Below, piece by piece: positions 1-7,800 of a DNA stretch of 10,047 nucleotides. The DNA comes from Cellvibrionaceae bacterium (GTDB lineage: Bacteria > Pseudomonadota > Gammaproteobacteria > Pseudomonadales > Cellvibrionaceae): assembly GCA_021151525.1 (NCBI GenBank), contig JAGKXD010000133.1, positions 1 to 10,047 of the forward strand. The letters are read 5' to 3'. The notes below the pieces were generated by a model. The model was not told the DNA's origin. It searched no databases and worked only from the letters and a program-made list of their open reading frames with translations. Position 1 is the first letter of the stretch. Each line of letters begins with the position of its first letter. The translations under genes were made by a program, and so were the position numbers.

Positions 1-33
1 GGTGTAGAGAATTTCTTGCAAACTATCGAGCAT
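1..33 (-). CDS. MacB/FtsX-like ABC permease, N-terminal fragment (cut by window edge)
   Basis: Only the first 11 codons are inside the window, reading MLDSLQEILYT. This nearly repeats the N terminus of the permease that starts at 3527 (MDSLQEILFT). The DNA shares an exact 17-base word, positions 11-27 and 3508-3524. The ATG lies 5 bases after the stop of the ATPase gene, with a GGA-containing stretch just upstream that overlaps the ATPase end, so co-translation with the ATPase is likely. From its relatives the full protein should be about 415-420 residues with four membrane helices and a periplasmic domain between helices 1 and 2. That part is inference, because the rest is not visible. Confidence 0.8.
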   Translation of the reverse strand, partial: MLDSLQEILYT

Positions 34-38
34 AATAA

Positions 39-767
39 TTATCCAAGAATTTCTTCTTCATCCTGATCGGCAATTTCGTCTGCCAAGTTGGAATGATGAT
101 GTTTGCCAGAAATAATTAATCCATCTTTCAAAATAATCTGCCGCTGGGTTTGATCGGCGATATCCTGTTCGTGGGTCACTATCACTATGGTGTTACCCAG
201 GGCGTGAACCTCTTTCATCAGCGCCATCACTTCTTGCGTAGTCTGACTGTCCAGTGCACCGGTAGGTTCGTCAGCGAGAATCACTTTGGGTTTGGTAACC
301 AGTGCACGGGCGATGGCGACGCGTTGTTTTTGTCCGCCCGACATTTCATTAGGCATGTGTCTGGCGCGATGCGAAAGCCCCACCATTTCCAGATATTGGT
401 CTGCGCGATAGTTACGCTCTTTACGACTCACGCCCTGGTAATACAACGGCAAAGCCACATTTTCGGTAGCGTTTTTAAACGGCAGTAAATTGAACGATTG
501 AAAAACAAAGCCGAGCAATTCGTTGCGCATTTTCGCGGCGGTTTTTTCTTTGAGATTTTTTACCTCGCGCCCGGCGAGAAAATAATCACCTTTATCGTGG
601 GTATCCAGAATGCCGAGAATATTCAGCAGGGTCGATTTACCCGAACCCGATGACCCCATGATCGATACCAGTTCGCCTTCGCGAATGTGCAGGTCAATGC
701 CTTTAAGCACATGCAGCGGTTGTTCACCTGAGTGATAGTACTTGTGGATGTTATGTAATTTGATCAT
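39..767 (-). CDS. ABC transporter ATP-binding protein, MacB/LolD family
   Basis: A 242-residue cytoplasmic ATPase that should dimerise and drive MacB/LolCDE-type permeases, which do mechanical work on periplasmic or membrane substrates. All nucleotide-binding motifs are intact: Walker A GSSGSGKST at 38-46, Q-loop Gln90, ABC signature MSGGQ at 142-146, Walker B VILADEPT at 162-169, D-loop ALDS at 171-174, and H-loop His199. The FNLLP segment right after the Q-loop is typical of the MacB/LolD group. The length fits a stand-alone ATPase, not the fused MacB. The start is supported by AGGAAG 5 bases before the ATG. Permease genes lie on both sides, all on the same strand. The substrate cannot be read from the sequence; macrolide export or lipoprotein release are only family precedents. 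The acidic tail (DQDEEE) is a small oddity. Confidence 0.95.
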   Translation of the reverse strand: MIKLHNIHKYYHSGEQPLHVLKGIDLHIREGELVSIMGSSGSGKSTLLNILGILDTHDKGDYFLAGREVKNLKEKTAAKMRNELLGFVFQSFNLLPFKNATENVALPLYYQGVSRKERNYRADQYLEMVGLSHRARHMPNEMSGGQKQRVAIARALVTKPKVILADEPTGALDSQTTQEVMALMKEVHALGNTIVIVTHEQDIADQTQRQIILKDGLIISGKHHHSNLADEIADQDEEEILG

Positions 768-1003
768 GGTGGCTTCCTGTTATCTATTGCGCTAATGAGC
801 CTGCAACGGTGGCTCCCTAGCTTAGAGGCTTTTGCACAAATGTCTGGCCTTTTTACCGTCGCTTAACACAATCATGACAAGTGTCAGCGTCCGCTAGCCG
901 GTGCATTTTGCTCCTGTTACTTCTTTGGATGTGTATCCGATTGTTTTGGATTCACTTTCGCTAAAATTTTTTCCGTACCCTCTGAATAACGCTATTCGTA
1001 CGG
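768..1003. other. 236-base gap between permease and ATPase genes
   Basis: No open reading frame with a credible start was found. The gap is large for an operon whose other junctions are 5-10 bases, so the ATPase may have its own promoter or a processing site here. I see no convincing -35/-10 pair on the minus strand; TTGTCA at 875-880 (read on the minus strand) has no good -10 partner. Two structured items are present: the inverted repeat TGACA-AG-TGTCA at 875-886, and a hairpin directly behind the permease stop codon (973-1003). Confidence 0.5.
973..1003 (-). repeat. Stem-loop immediately after permease stop codon
   Basis: CCGTAC (973-978) pairs with GTACGG (998-1003), and inside that GAATA (984-988) pairs with TATTC (993-997) around a 4-base loop, with five unpaired bases (979-983) on one side. 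It abuts the TAG stop of the second permease. On the minus strand it is followed by AAAAAATTTT, not a clean T run, so it is a poor intrinsic terminator. It could instead protect the 3' end of the permease message or reduce read-through into the ATPase gene. Confidence 0.45.
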
Positions 1004-2266
1004 CTATTCATCTTGAAGGGCGGTAATAGGGTTGACCGCAGCCGCCTTCATCGCCGGCAGAAGCGCGGCGAGCACACCGGTGATGACCAATACACTCAGC
1101 GCCATAAATGCAATGTTGATATCGATATAAGGTGATGCAAATAAACCATCCCCCTGCCCGAGCTTCACCAGTAATGCGCGAATGCCTTCCAACAACAATG
1201 CGCCCGCCACCAAGCCGGCATAACCGGCGATTACAGTAATCACTAATGACTCGTGAATAATCATCAAACTGATATTCGTAGGCGTGGCACCCATGGCCTT
1301 GCGCACACCGATTTCACGCGTGCGTTCTTTTACGACCACCAACATAATATTGCCCACACCAATTACGCCAGCGATGATGGTGCCAATCGCCACCATCCAA
1401 CTAAAGCCCAAAATACCCGTTACCAGATCGCGATTCTGCTGGTAGTTTTGCTCCATATTAAAACCGCCGATTACACCGCTATCATCGGGGTGAATTTTTT
1501 TGCGCTCGTACAATAATTTTTTGACGTCGCGCTCAAGGTCATAGGGGTTTACCCCTGGCTTGGGCGAAAAAATAATTATTTGGTACGCATCCATTTGATT
1601 GAATGCCTGACGCAGGGTTTCATTGGGAATGTAAATACGCGCGTTATTTTGTTCGGCGTCACTACCCGGTTCTACCGAGCGGGAAATACCCACGATTTTG
1701 AATTTCACTCCGCGAATATCAATGGATTTGCCGATAGGATTTTCGCCGTTTTTAAACAGCACTTCTTTTACGCGTGTACCTATCACGGCGACTTTACGTT
1801 TTTCTTTTTCATCGAGTGAATTGACGTAGCGGCCTTCTATCAGTTTGATAAATTCAAACGGCGCCCACCCCTGATGCGTTCCTCGTACAGTAAACGAGCC
1901 ACTCTCCTTGCCATACACTACGTAAGAGGCCGCGCCCCAATTACCGAGATTATTTTTTCCATCCACGGTTTGAATACCGGGAATGGATTGGCGAATTGCC
2001 TCTACATCTTCAGGCGTAAATTTTATCGCGCGGCCCTTGCCCAATCCCTGGTATTCCAACTGTGTGGTATTGGATGGCCAAAAAATCACAATACTTTTTG
2101 CATCACCAAAAATACCTTCGATGCGGGTACCAAAGCCTGTGCCAAAACCCAGCAACAACACCAGCATAAAAATGCCCCAGAAAACGCCGAAAGCGGTTAA
2201 GCCGGTGCGCAATTTTTGCCGACGCAAACTGGTAAGGATTTCTTGCCACTTATCCAACTCAAACAT
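1004..2266 (-). CDS. MacB-like ABC transporter permease (FtsX domain)
   Basis: A 420-residue inner-membrane permease of the MacB/LolC/FtsX class. The layout is typical: a short cytoplasmic N terminus with basic residues (RRQKLRTGLTAFG), membrane helix 1 at about 22-42, a periplasmic MacB-PCD-type domain at about 45-280, then helices at about 283-311, 334-361 and 383-405. The segment KERTREIGVRKAMGA at 313-327, after helix 2, is the conserved FtsX-family loop that contacts the ATPase. The ATG is preceded by AAGGAAGG, and this site overlaps the stop codon of the upstream permease 10 bases away, pointing to translational coupling. It is clearly a paralogue of that upstream permease (shared LRTGLTAFGVFWGI), so the pair may act as a heterodimer. 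Substrate unknown. Confidence 0.93.
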   Translation of the reverse strand: MFELDKWQEILTSLRRQKLRTGLTAFGVFWGIFMLVLLLGFGTGFGTRIEGIFGDAKSIVIFWPSNTTQLEYQGLGKGRAIKFTPEDVEAIRQSIPGIQTVDGKNNLGNWGAASYVVYGKESGSFTVRGTHQGWAPFEFIKLIEGRYVNSLDEKEKRKVAVIGTRVKEVLFKNGENPIGKSIDIRGVKFKIVGISRSVEPGSDAEQNNARIYIPNETLRQAFNQMDAYQIIIFSPKPGVNPYDLERDVKKLLYERKKIHPDDSGVIGGFNMEQNYQQNRDLVTGILGFSWMVAIGTIIAGVIGVGNIMLVVVKERTREIGVRKAMGATPTNISLMIIHESLVITVIAGYAGLVAGALLLEGIRALLVKLGQGDGLFASPYIDINIAFMALSVLVITGVLAALLPAMKAAAVNPITALQDE

Positions 2267-2276
2267 AAGCCCTTCC

Positions 2277-3527
2277 TTATTCCGCTTTCATGGCTTCAAT
2301 CGGCGTGATGCGCGCCGCGCGCAACGCCGGCATTAATCCAGCAACGACGCCTGCTGTAATCAACAGCAAAAGTGCGCTGATGGCAATACCTATATCAATT
2401 TCCGGCTGGCGAAAAAACGGCAAATCAATGTTCAAATGGATGAGCAATGCCGAAACCGCTTCCAAAATTCCCACCCCCAGAACCAGCCCGCTATAACCGG
2501 CAATACTGGTAACCAATACCGATTCAAATAACAGACTGCCAACAATCGATGATGGATTCGCACCCAAGGCTTTACGAATTCCAATTTCGCGCGTGCGCTC
2601 TTTTACCGTGATAATCATGATATTGCTCACGCCTACAATTCCCGCGAGCAAAGTGCCAATACCCACCAACCAAATAAACATATTCAAACCGGAAAACATG
2701 GCATTCAGTTCGGCAGCATCGCGCGCTTTGTTGGCCACGGAAATCGCGCGCACATCCTCTGGCGCAATTTTGTGGCGCTGCTTCAATAGCGCGAGGATTT
2801 CTTCTTCCAGTTTTATTCCGTCATAACCTGGTTTAGGGCGCACGGTAATCAAGTCCACTCGCTGGCCGCCACCAAAAGCTTTTTTAAATGCAGTAACTGG
2901 CAAATAGACGCGCTCAGACATACGACCCTGATTACCCTTATCAAAAAATAATCCAATCACTTTGAACGAAATGCCATTGATTTGAATTTCTTTGCCCATC
3001 GCCTCGGCGTGCGTGGTAAACAATCGCTCGCTCACGCGCGTCCCTATCACCACTACTTTGCGATTGTCATCCTGATCGAGCAGGTTCAGTCGTCGGCCAT
3101 CATCAAAGCGCACTTTTTCTTTGATATTGAAATACTGGTCGGCCACACCCAGCACGCCGAAGCTACCGGACTTGAGACCATAGGTAATAGACACATCGGA
3201 ATTGATAAAGGAACCGAGTGGATTTTCACTGGAGAGGAAACGCACCCCGGAAATTTGCTGGCGCACGGCGGCCATGTCAGCTTCGGTTAATTCGATTTGA
3301 CGGCCGACCGGCAAGCCCATGTAGGGCACAGACGTAGTGCTGGGAAAAATCCAGATGGAGTCAGCAACGTCGTTGCTCCAGCCATCGGCAAACGCTTTTT
3401 CCATCCCGCGCCCGGCACCGAGCAACAGGATCAGCATCAATATCCCCCAAAAGACGCCAAAGGCGGTAAGCCCTGTGCGCAGCTTGTTCTGGCGCAGGGT
3501 AAAAAGGATTTCTTGCAAACTATCCAT
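2277..3527 (-). CDS. MacB-like ABC transporter permease (FtsX domain), first gene of operon
   Basis: A 416-residue permease from the chosen ATG. Helix 1 is at about 18-38, the periplasmic domain at about 40-280, and helices 2-4 at about 282-306, 334-360 and 378-402. The FtsX-family loop KERTREIGIRKALGA is at 309-323. The frame is open back to an ATG at 3626, but the start at 3527 is preferred for two reasons: GGGA sits 7 bases before it, while the 3626 ATG has no purine-rich site, and both paralogous permeases in this window begin at the equivalent (L/F)xxxQEIL position. The extra 33 residues upstream are also unlike a membrane-protein N terminus. It should partner the neighbouring permease and the ATPase at 39-767. 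Transport substrate and direction cannot be deduced beyond the MacB-type precedent of acting from the periplasm. Confidence 0.92.
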   Translation of the reverse strand: MDSLQEILFTLRQNKLRTGLTAFGVFWGILMLILLLGAGRGMEKAFADGWSNDVADSIWIFPSTTSVPYMGLPVGRQIELTEADMAAVRQQISGVRFLSSENPLGSFINSDVSITYGLKSGSFGVLGVADQYFNIKEKVRFDDGRRLNLLDQDDNRKVVVIGTRVSERLFTTHAEAMGKEIQINGISFKVIGLFFDKGNQGRMSERVYLPVTAFKKAFGGGQRVDLITVRPKPGYDGIKLEEEILALLKQRHKIAPEDVRAISVANKARDAAELNAMFSGLNMFIWLVGIGTLLAGIVGVSNIMIITVKERTREIGIRKALGANPSSIVGSLLFESVLVTSIAGYSGLVLGVGILEAVSALLIHLNIDLPFFRQPEIDIGIAISALLLLITAGVVAGLMPALRAARITPIEAMKAE

Positions 3528-3750
3528 GGTGATTTCCCAATCGATTCTGGCAATAACACGGGAATTTGTGAGATTTGACGCACCCGCAATCCTGTTGGAT
3601 TCACTTCCTGCAACTTTTTTTACCATCAGCCGTGTTTCATGGCTAACCCAGCAGCCAGTTGCAAACAGCTGCTATCTGATAGGCAAATTAACACAGAGTT
3701 CCACGCCAAAGGTAATTGGATTGCATTTTCCTACACTAGTAATTAATAGC

Positions 3751-3779
3751 AAAAAGCCCCGGCAGTAGCTGCCGGGGCT
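3751..3779 (-). terminator. Strong intrinsic terminator on minus strand, possible attenuator
   Basis: Bases 3755-3765 (AGCCCCGGCAG) pair perfectly with 3769-3779 (CTGCCGGGGCT) around a 3-base loop, giving an 11-bp GC-rich stem. Only the minus strand has a following T run (complement of AAAAA at 3751-3755), so it ends leftward transcripts. No leftward gene lies upstream of it, and it sits about 225 bases before the permease start. A second small hairpin, GGGCT (3775-3779) with AGCCC (3784-3788) around 4 bases, would use one arm of the terminator and could act as an anti-terminator. The options are a leader attenuator for the permease operon or the 3' end of a small RNA. Confidence 0.7.
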
Positions 3780-3945
3780 AAACAGCCCGCCAACACTAAT
3801 CACTGCCGACCGGCCATGGGCGAAAACAACACCTTCCCAAGTTGGGGGGATGGGCGGGAATTTGTTGTCTTCAATGGATTAGATGGTAAATGCAGGATGT
3901 CAGATTCATGCAATAGATAATTTTCAAGGTAACTATTTTACGGCG

Positions 3946-3973
3946 TGACATTTGACACTTTTTTCAAAAAGTG
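3946..3973. repeat. Tandem TGACA plus 18-bp palindrome
   Basis: TGACA occurs twice at a 7-base interval (3946-3950 and 3953-3957). It runs into the inverted repeat CACTTTTT-TC-AAAAAGTG (3956-3973, 8-bp arms, 2-base centre). It lies about 155 bases upstream of the PEP-CTERM start and upstream of the terminator-like element on the other strand. It may be a regulator-binding site for one of the divergent units, but no known operator is recognised. Confidence 0.35.
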
Positions 3974-4127
3974 GCCTCCTGTTAAAATAAGATTGCTATT
4001 TTTATATTAAAAGTTGTCGGACATTCAAACCTTATAAAACATAACTGGGTATCATAACGACTAAAGCTGTTTTAAATAACCCTGAATCCCGAGCTATTCG
4101 GAAATACTAATGGATAGGATGGAAATA

Positions 4128-4769
4128 ATGATTTCACGTGTAGGATTTTTCTTATTGGGCCTTTTGTGCCTTCCAACAGCCGCATCAGCAGCAATTGTTA
4201 ATATCGAATACACCGCCCACATCTACAACACAACTGGCGACGGCCTAGGCTATAAAAATGGTGATTCGATTACTGGTTCTTATGTAATTGATACATCAAA
4301 AGCCGAGGGTAAAAATGTAGATACACCCACTGAAGTTTGGTACTACGGCTCGGTTGACTCTGGTTTACTGCAGAGCAACTTTGCCGCACCAGATCTTTCT
4401 GGCTACGTTGACTATGTCAGGGTTTACGAGAGTTTCGCCGGAAAAAACGATCAACTCCTTTTAGATAAAGTATTAAAGGCCTATGGATTCACCATAGAAA
4501 GCCTTGGTGTCAGTTTTGAATTCAATGGACTGGATTGGATTTCTGATCTTACCTTGAACAATATCAATCTGGTTTCTAATGAGGGTGGCTTGTCTACCGG
4601 CGGCTTTTCCCGGTGGGATTTGACAAATTGGACCATAACTGACTCCGCAGGTTTTCAGTTTGATTCCATTACTATCACGTCTCTTCCAGCTTCAGTTCCC
4701 GAACCTGCACCACTCGTTCTGTTATCAATTGTGTTAGCAGGTCTGGTCGTTCGTCGTCGTTTTATTTAA
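4128..4769 (+). CDS. Secreted PEP-CTERM sorting-domain protein of unknown function
   Basis: A 213-residue exported protein. Residues 1-21 (MISRVGFFLLG to TAASA) form a signal peptide with an Ala-Ser-Ala cleavage site. The body is rich in beta-type, Asn/Asp/Thr/Gly sequence and matches no family I recognise. The C terminus has the full tripartite PEP-CTERM signal: VPEP at 190-193, a membrane helix at about 195-208, and the basic cluster RRR at 209-211. In known systems this tail is recognised and cut by an exosortase (EpsH/XrtA type), coupling surface delivery to exopolysaccharide production. No exosortase is in this window. In-frame ATGs also occur at 4110 and 4119, but the 4128 start has AGGA 8 bases upstream and puts the signal peptide at the very N terminus. 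The gene seems to stand alone and ends at a shared terminator. Confidence 0.88.
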   Translation: MISRVGFFLLGLLCLPTAASAAIVNIEYTAHIYNTTGDGLGYKNGDSITGSYVIDTSKAEGKNVDTPTEVWYYGSVDSGLLQSNFAAPDLSGYVDYVRVYESFAGKNDQLLLDKVLKAYGFTIESLGVSFEFNGLDWISDLTLNNINLVSNEGGLSTGGFSRWDLTNWTITDSAGFQFDSITITSLPASVPEPAPLVLLSIVLAGLVVRRRFI

Positions 4770-4782
4770 AAACATTTTCGAT

Positions 4783-4821
4783 AAAAAAAGCGCAGCCGGT
4801 TTTCGCCGGCGGCGCTTTTTT
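4783..4821. terminator. Bidirectional intrinsic terminator between convergent genes
   Basis: GCGC (4790-4793) pairs with GCGC (4812-4815), and GCCGG (4795-4799) pairs with CCGGC (4806-4810) around a 6-base loop, with one A-G mismatch between the two helices. The stem is flanked by an A run (4783-4789) and a T run (4816-4821), so it reads as a terminator on both strands. It serves the PEP-CTERM gene from the left and the giant NACHT gene from the right. Confidence 0.88.
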
Positions 4822-4839
4822 ATTTTCTCTCATCGGCTT

Positions 4840-7800
4840 TTAAATAACCGGAAAGCTATCCTGTTCACCCTTTTCGTTGGTGAAATAACCGTTGAAATAG
4901 CGCCAGGCATATTCGCTTTTGGCGAGGATGGTTTGTTGCTTGCCATCGGTTACGAGGTAATTGGATTCTGGTGCATGGAATATGACTTTAATTGCTTCGC
5001 CGGTTTCCAAAGACCAATAACGAACAGTGCCATCGTTTGAGGATGAGACTAGATAGCGACCATCGGCACTGAGAGTACAACCCGTTGTGCGGCCACTGTG
5101 ACCAATAAATTCCCGCATGCACTTGCCCGTATTCAGATCCCACTGCCGTATATGGTGATCGTATGAGCTCGATACGAGGTAGCGTCCATCAGCACTTACC
5201 GCACAACTTGTCACTCTGTTTTTGTGTCCAATAAACTCGTAAATATGGTCATCTTTGTTCAAGTCCCATTGTTGTAAAACTCCATAACTTGATCCTGTTA
5301 TCAAATAGCAACCATCAGAGCTAAATGTACAACACCTTATTACGTTCCCGCGCCCATAAAAACGACGCACTTCATTACCACTTTCGATATCCCACAATAT
5401 AACGTTGGCTGCGTCAGAGATGGATACTGCGTAGCGACCATCTGGGCTTAATGCACAATTCACTATTGCCCCATCATCGCGCCAGTAAAATTTTCTTAAA
5501 AATTTTCCACTTGCCACATCCCAGAGAAGCAAGCTTCCGCACATTGATCCTGAAACAAGATAACGACCATCGTCACTTAACGCACAGCTCATCAACATGT
5601 TTTGAGGCCCAACAAATTCGTTGACACACTCACCTGTATCTATTTCCCATTGTCGCAAGCTTTTATCGTACGAGCTTGATATAAGGTAGCGACCATCCTT
5701 ACTAAATATACAACTCGTTATTCTTGCTGTGTGACCAATAAACTGACGAATCAAACCCCCGGTGCCCATATCCCAAAGCATGATTTTATTATCGGTTGAA
5801 CTAATTGTGACGATATTACTTCCGTCAGAGTTTATTGCACAGATCGGCCATACGGAATTATTTTCCCAATTAAATTCTCGTATACATTCTCCCGAAGACA
5901 TGTCCCATCGACGCAGATTTAAGGTTTGCAGGCCTTTGCTACTAATCTCCCCAGACACCAAAAAGCTTCCATCTTTGCTTAAAGCTAAGCCTCTTATAAC
6001 ACCAGTATGCCCCAAAAATTCCCTTACGCATTCTCCCGTTTTGATATCCCATTTTCGTAAACTACCATCTTCTGAACCAGATACCATGAAATGCCCATCA
6101 GCACTAAAAGCGCACGTACTTACACTATTCTCGTAACCAATCAATTCTCTCTCGCATTCTCCCGTTGCCAGATTCCAAAGTCTTACGGATTTATCCTCCG
6201 ATCTCGATAATAATTTGAGTCCATCCAAACTTAATGAACAACTGGATACTAATCCTTGGTGCCCTCTATATTCAAAAACACATTTTCCTGTGGCCAAATC
6301 CCATTTTCGCAATGTTCTATCGCTAGAACCAGAAACAAGAAATAAACCGTCTTGACTAAAACTACAACAGTTCACCCAACTATGATGCCCAACCAACTCG
6401 AACGCCTTACGTCCACTAGCTAAATCCCACAAAGCTATTGCATATTCTGTAGAGTTTGTAGCGAGACAGTCGCCATTTGCATTTAATGCCAAACTTCTCA
6501 CAGTTGTTCCTTCCGGCAAATCAAGCTCTAGCTTTAGTAAGCATTTGCCAGTAGCCATGTCCCACTTTCGAATAATATTGTCTGATGACACTGATACTAA
6601 ATAGTGATCATTCTGGCTTAGCGCAAGAAAATTTACAGAAGCTTGATGCTCGATGAATTCGAATACACATTCTCCTGTCACAATGTCATATTGCCGTAAT
6701 TCGTGAGTTGTTAAAGCGAGTATCAAATATCTTCCATCGTTGGTCGCCGTAAAAGTTGTTATCTTTCCGAATAACCCAGCGGTTGAATATCGTGTGTGCA
6801 AATCTGCGGTGTGCGGTTTATCAATTAAACATTCCTGATTGTTCAATAATTCCTCAGGATAACTTTTACAAAGCATAAATCGACTACGAGTTATTTTGCT
6901 ATTTTTAAATTTTGCACCGGACAGTGAGCAGCGAAAGAAACGTGTAGCTGTCATAACCACTTGTGTCCATTGCGTATGATTTAGTTGACATTGGTCAAAC
7001 TCGGCGTTGTCCAGAATCGCTGCACTAAAATTCGCACCGTCTGAATTCACAAAGCTGAATTTTGCCCGGCGTAAATTAGCGCCGGAAAAATTCGCGCCTT
7101 CCAGTGAGACAGGCTTGTTTGCACTCGCCTTAATAACTAGCTCCGTCAAATCAGCGCCCGTAAGTTGTATGCCACTTAATACCGGCAGCGAAAAACCTAA
7201 CTCATAGGCTACCAACCCATAATGGAGCAAATTTTCTGAAGTGCCTTGTCGGTAGATTTTTCGCCATTCGCTTAATTTAGATAAGCGTGGTTTATTTTCC
7301 GATTCTGCCAAGAGTTGGGCGAGGAATACCAAGGTCTCACGACTAGGTTTAGCGATTGCCCATGCTTCGGGTTTGTTGTCGCTAATCGCCTGCAATAAGT
7401 AGTTAGCCAAAAAATATTCTTGTAGTGAGGTATGTGAAAAACGAAAGCGGCTGCCCTGTTCATCATCTTCACGGCATAAAAAAGTGGCCGTGCGTAAGTC
7501 TTCTTCCAATAGCTCAGGCTCTACCGTTTTATAGCGAAACGCAATGGTTGGGTTATCCATTAACCAACCCATAAACCAGTCTTCAATTTCTTTGGCGGGT
7601 AATGCCGATTGTTTTTGCTTCCACAATAAGGCCGCTAAATGTGAGGCTAATTGCAATTTGTGGTCACTTTTAATTTGGTGTTTGCCATCATCCCGATCAA
7701 GCCAGCGATCCACTACGCGGCGATACAAGCTTACTCCACTAATGGACTTACCCGTTTTGCGGTCTTCTTCAAGCGCAGAGAAAAACTCACTAACTAATTT

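Larger units (their letters stand above)
3528..4127. other. Divergent intergenic region between permease operon and PEP-CTERM gene
   Basis: About 600 bases with no gene I can support. It should carry the promoters for the leftward permease operon and the rightward PEP-CTERM gene, but I could not find a convincing -35/-10 pair for either. TATATT at 4003-4008 and TATAAA at 4033-4038 are possible plus-strand -10 boxes without good -35 partners. No clear sigma-54 -24/-12 motif was seen. The stretch about 3890-4110 is noticeably AT-rich. Recognisable items inside are the minus-strand terminator at 3751-3779, a small palindrome CTATC-T-GATAG at 3672-3682, and the repeats at 3946-3973. Confidence 0.55.

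Noticed and set aside
3528..3626. N-terminal extension of the first permease to the ATG at 3626.
   Set aside because: No Shine-Dalgarno site, and both paralogues start at the position equivalent to 3527.
3672..3878. A minus-strand stretch of about 68 codons without a stop, spanning the terminator hairpin.
   Set aside because: It has no ATG and no credible start with a Shine-Dalgarno site, and it reads through a perfect terminator stem, so it is not a plausible gene.
3960..4127. Possible sigma-54 promoter for the PEP-CTERM gene, as seen for some PEP-CTERM genes in other bacteria.
   Set aside because: TGGC at 3972-3975 has no correctly spaced TTGC partner, and no other -24/-12 pair was found.
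4969..6771. Regular repeated pattern that could be taken for a CRISPR or tandem DNA repeat array.
   Set aside because: The period is about 126 bases, lies in one open frame, and is explained by WD40 protein repeats with diverged DNA.
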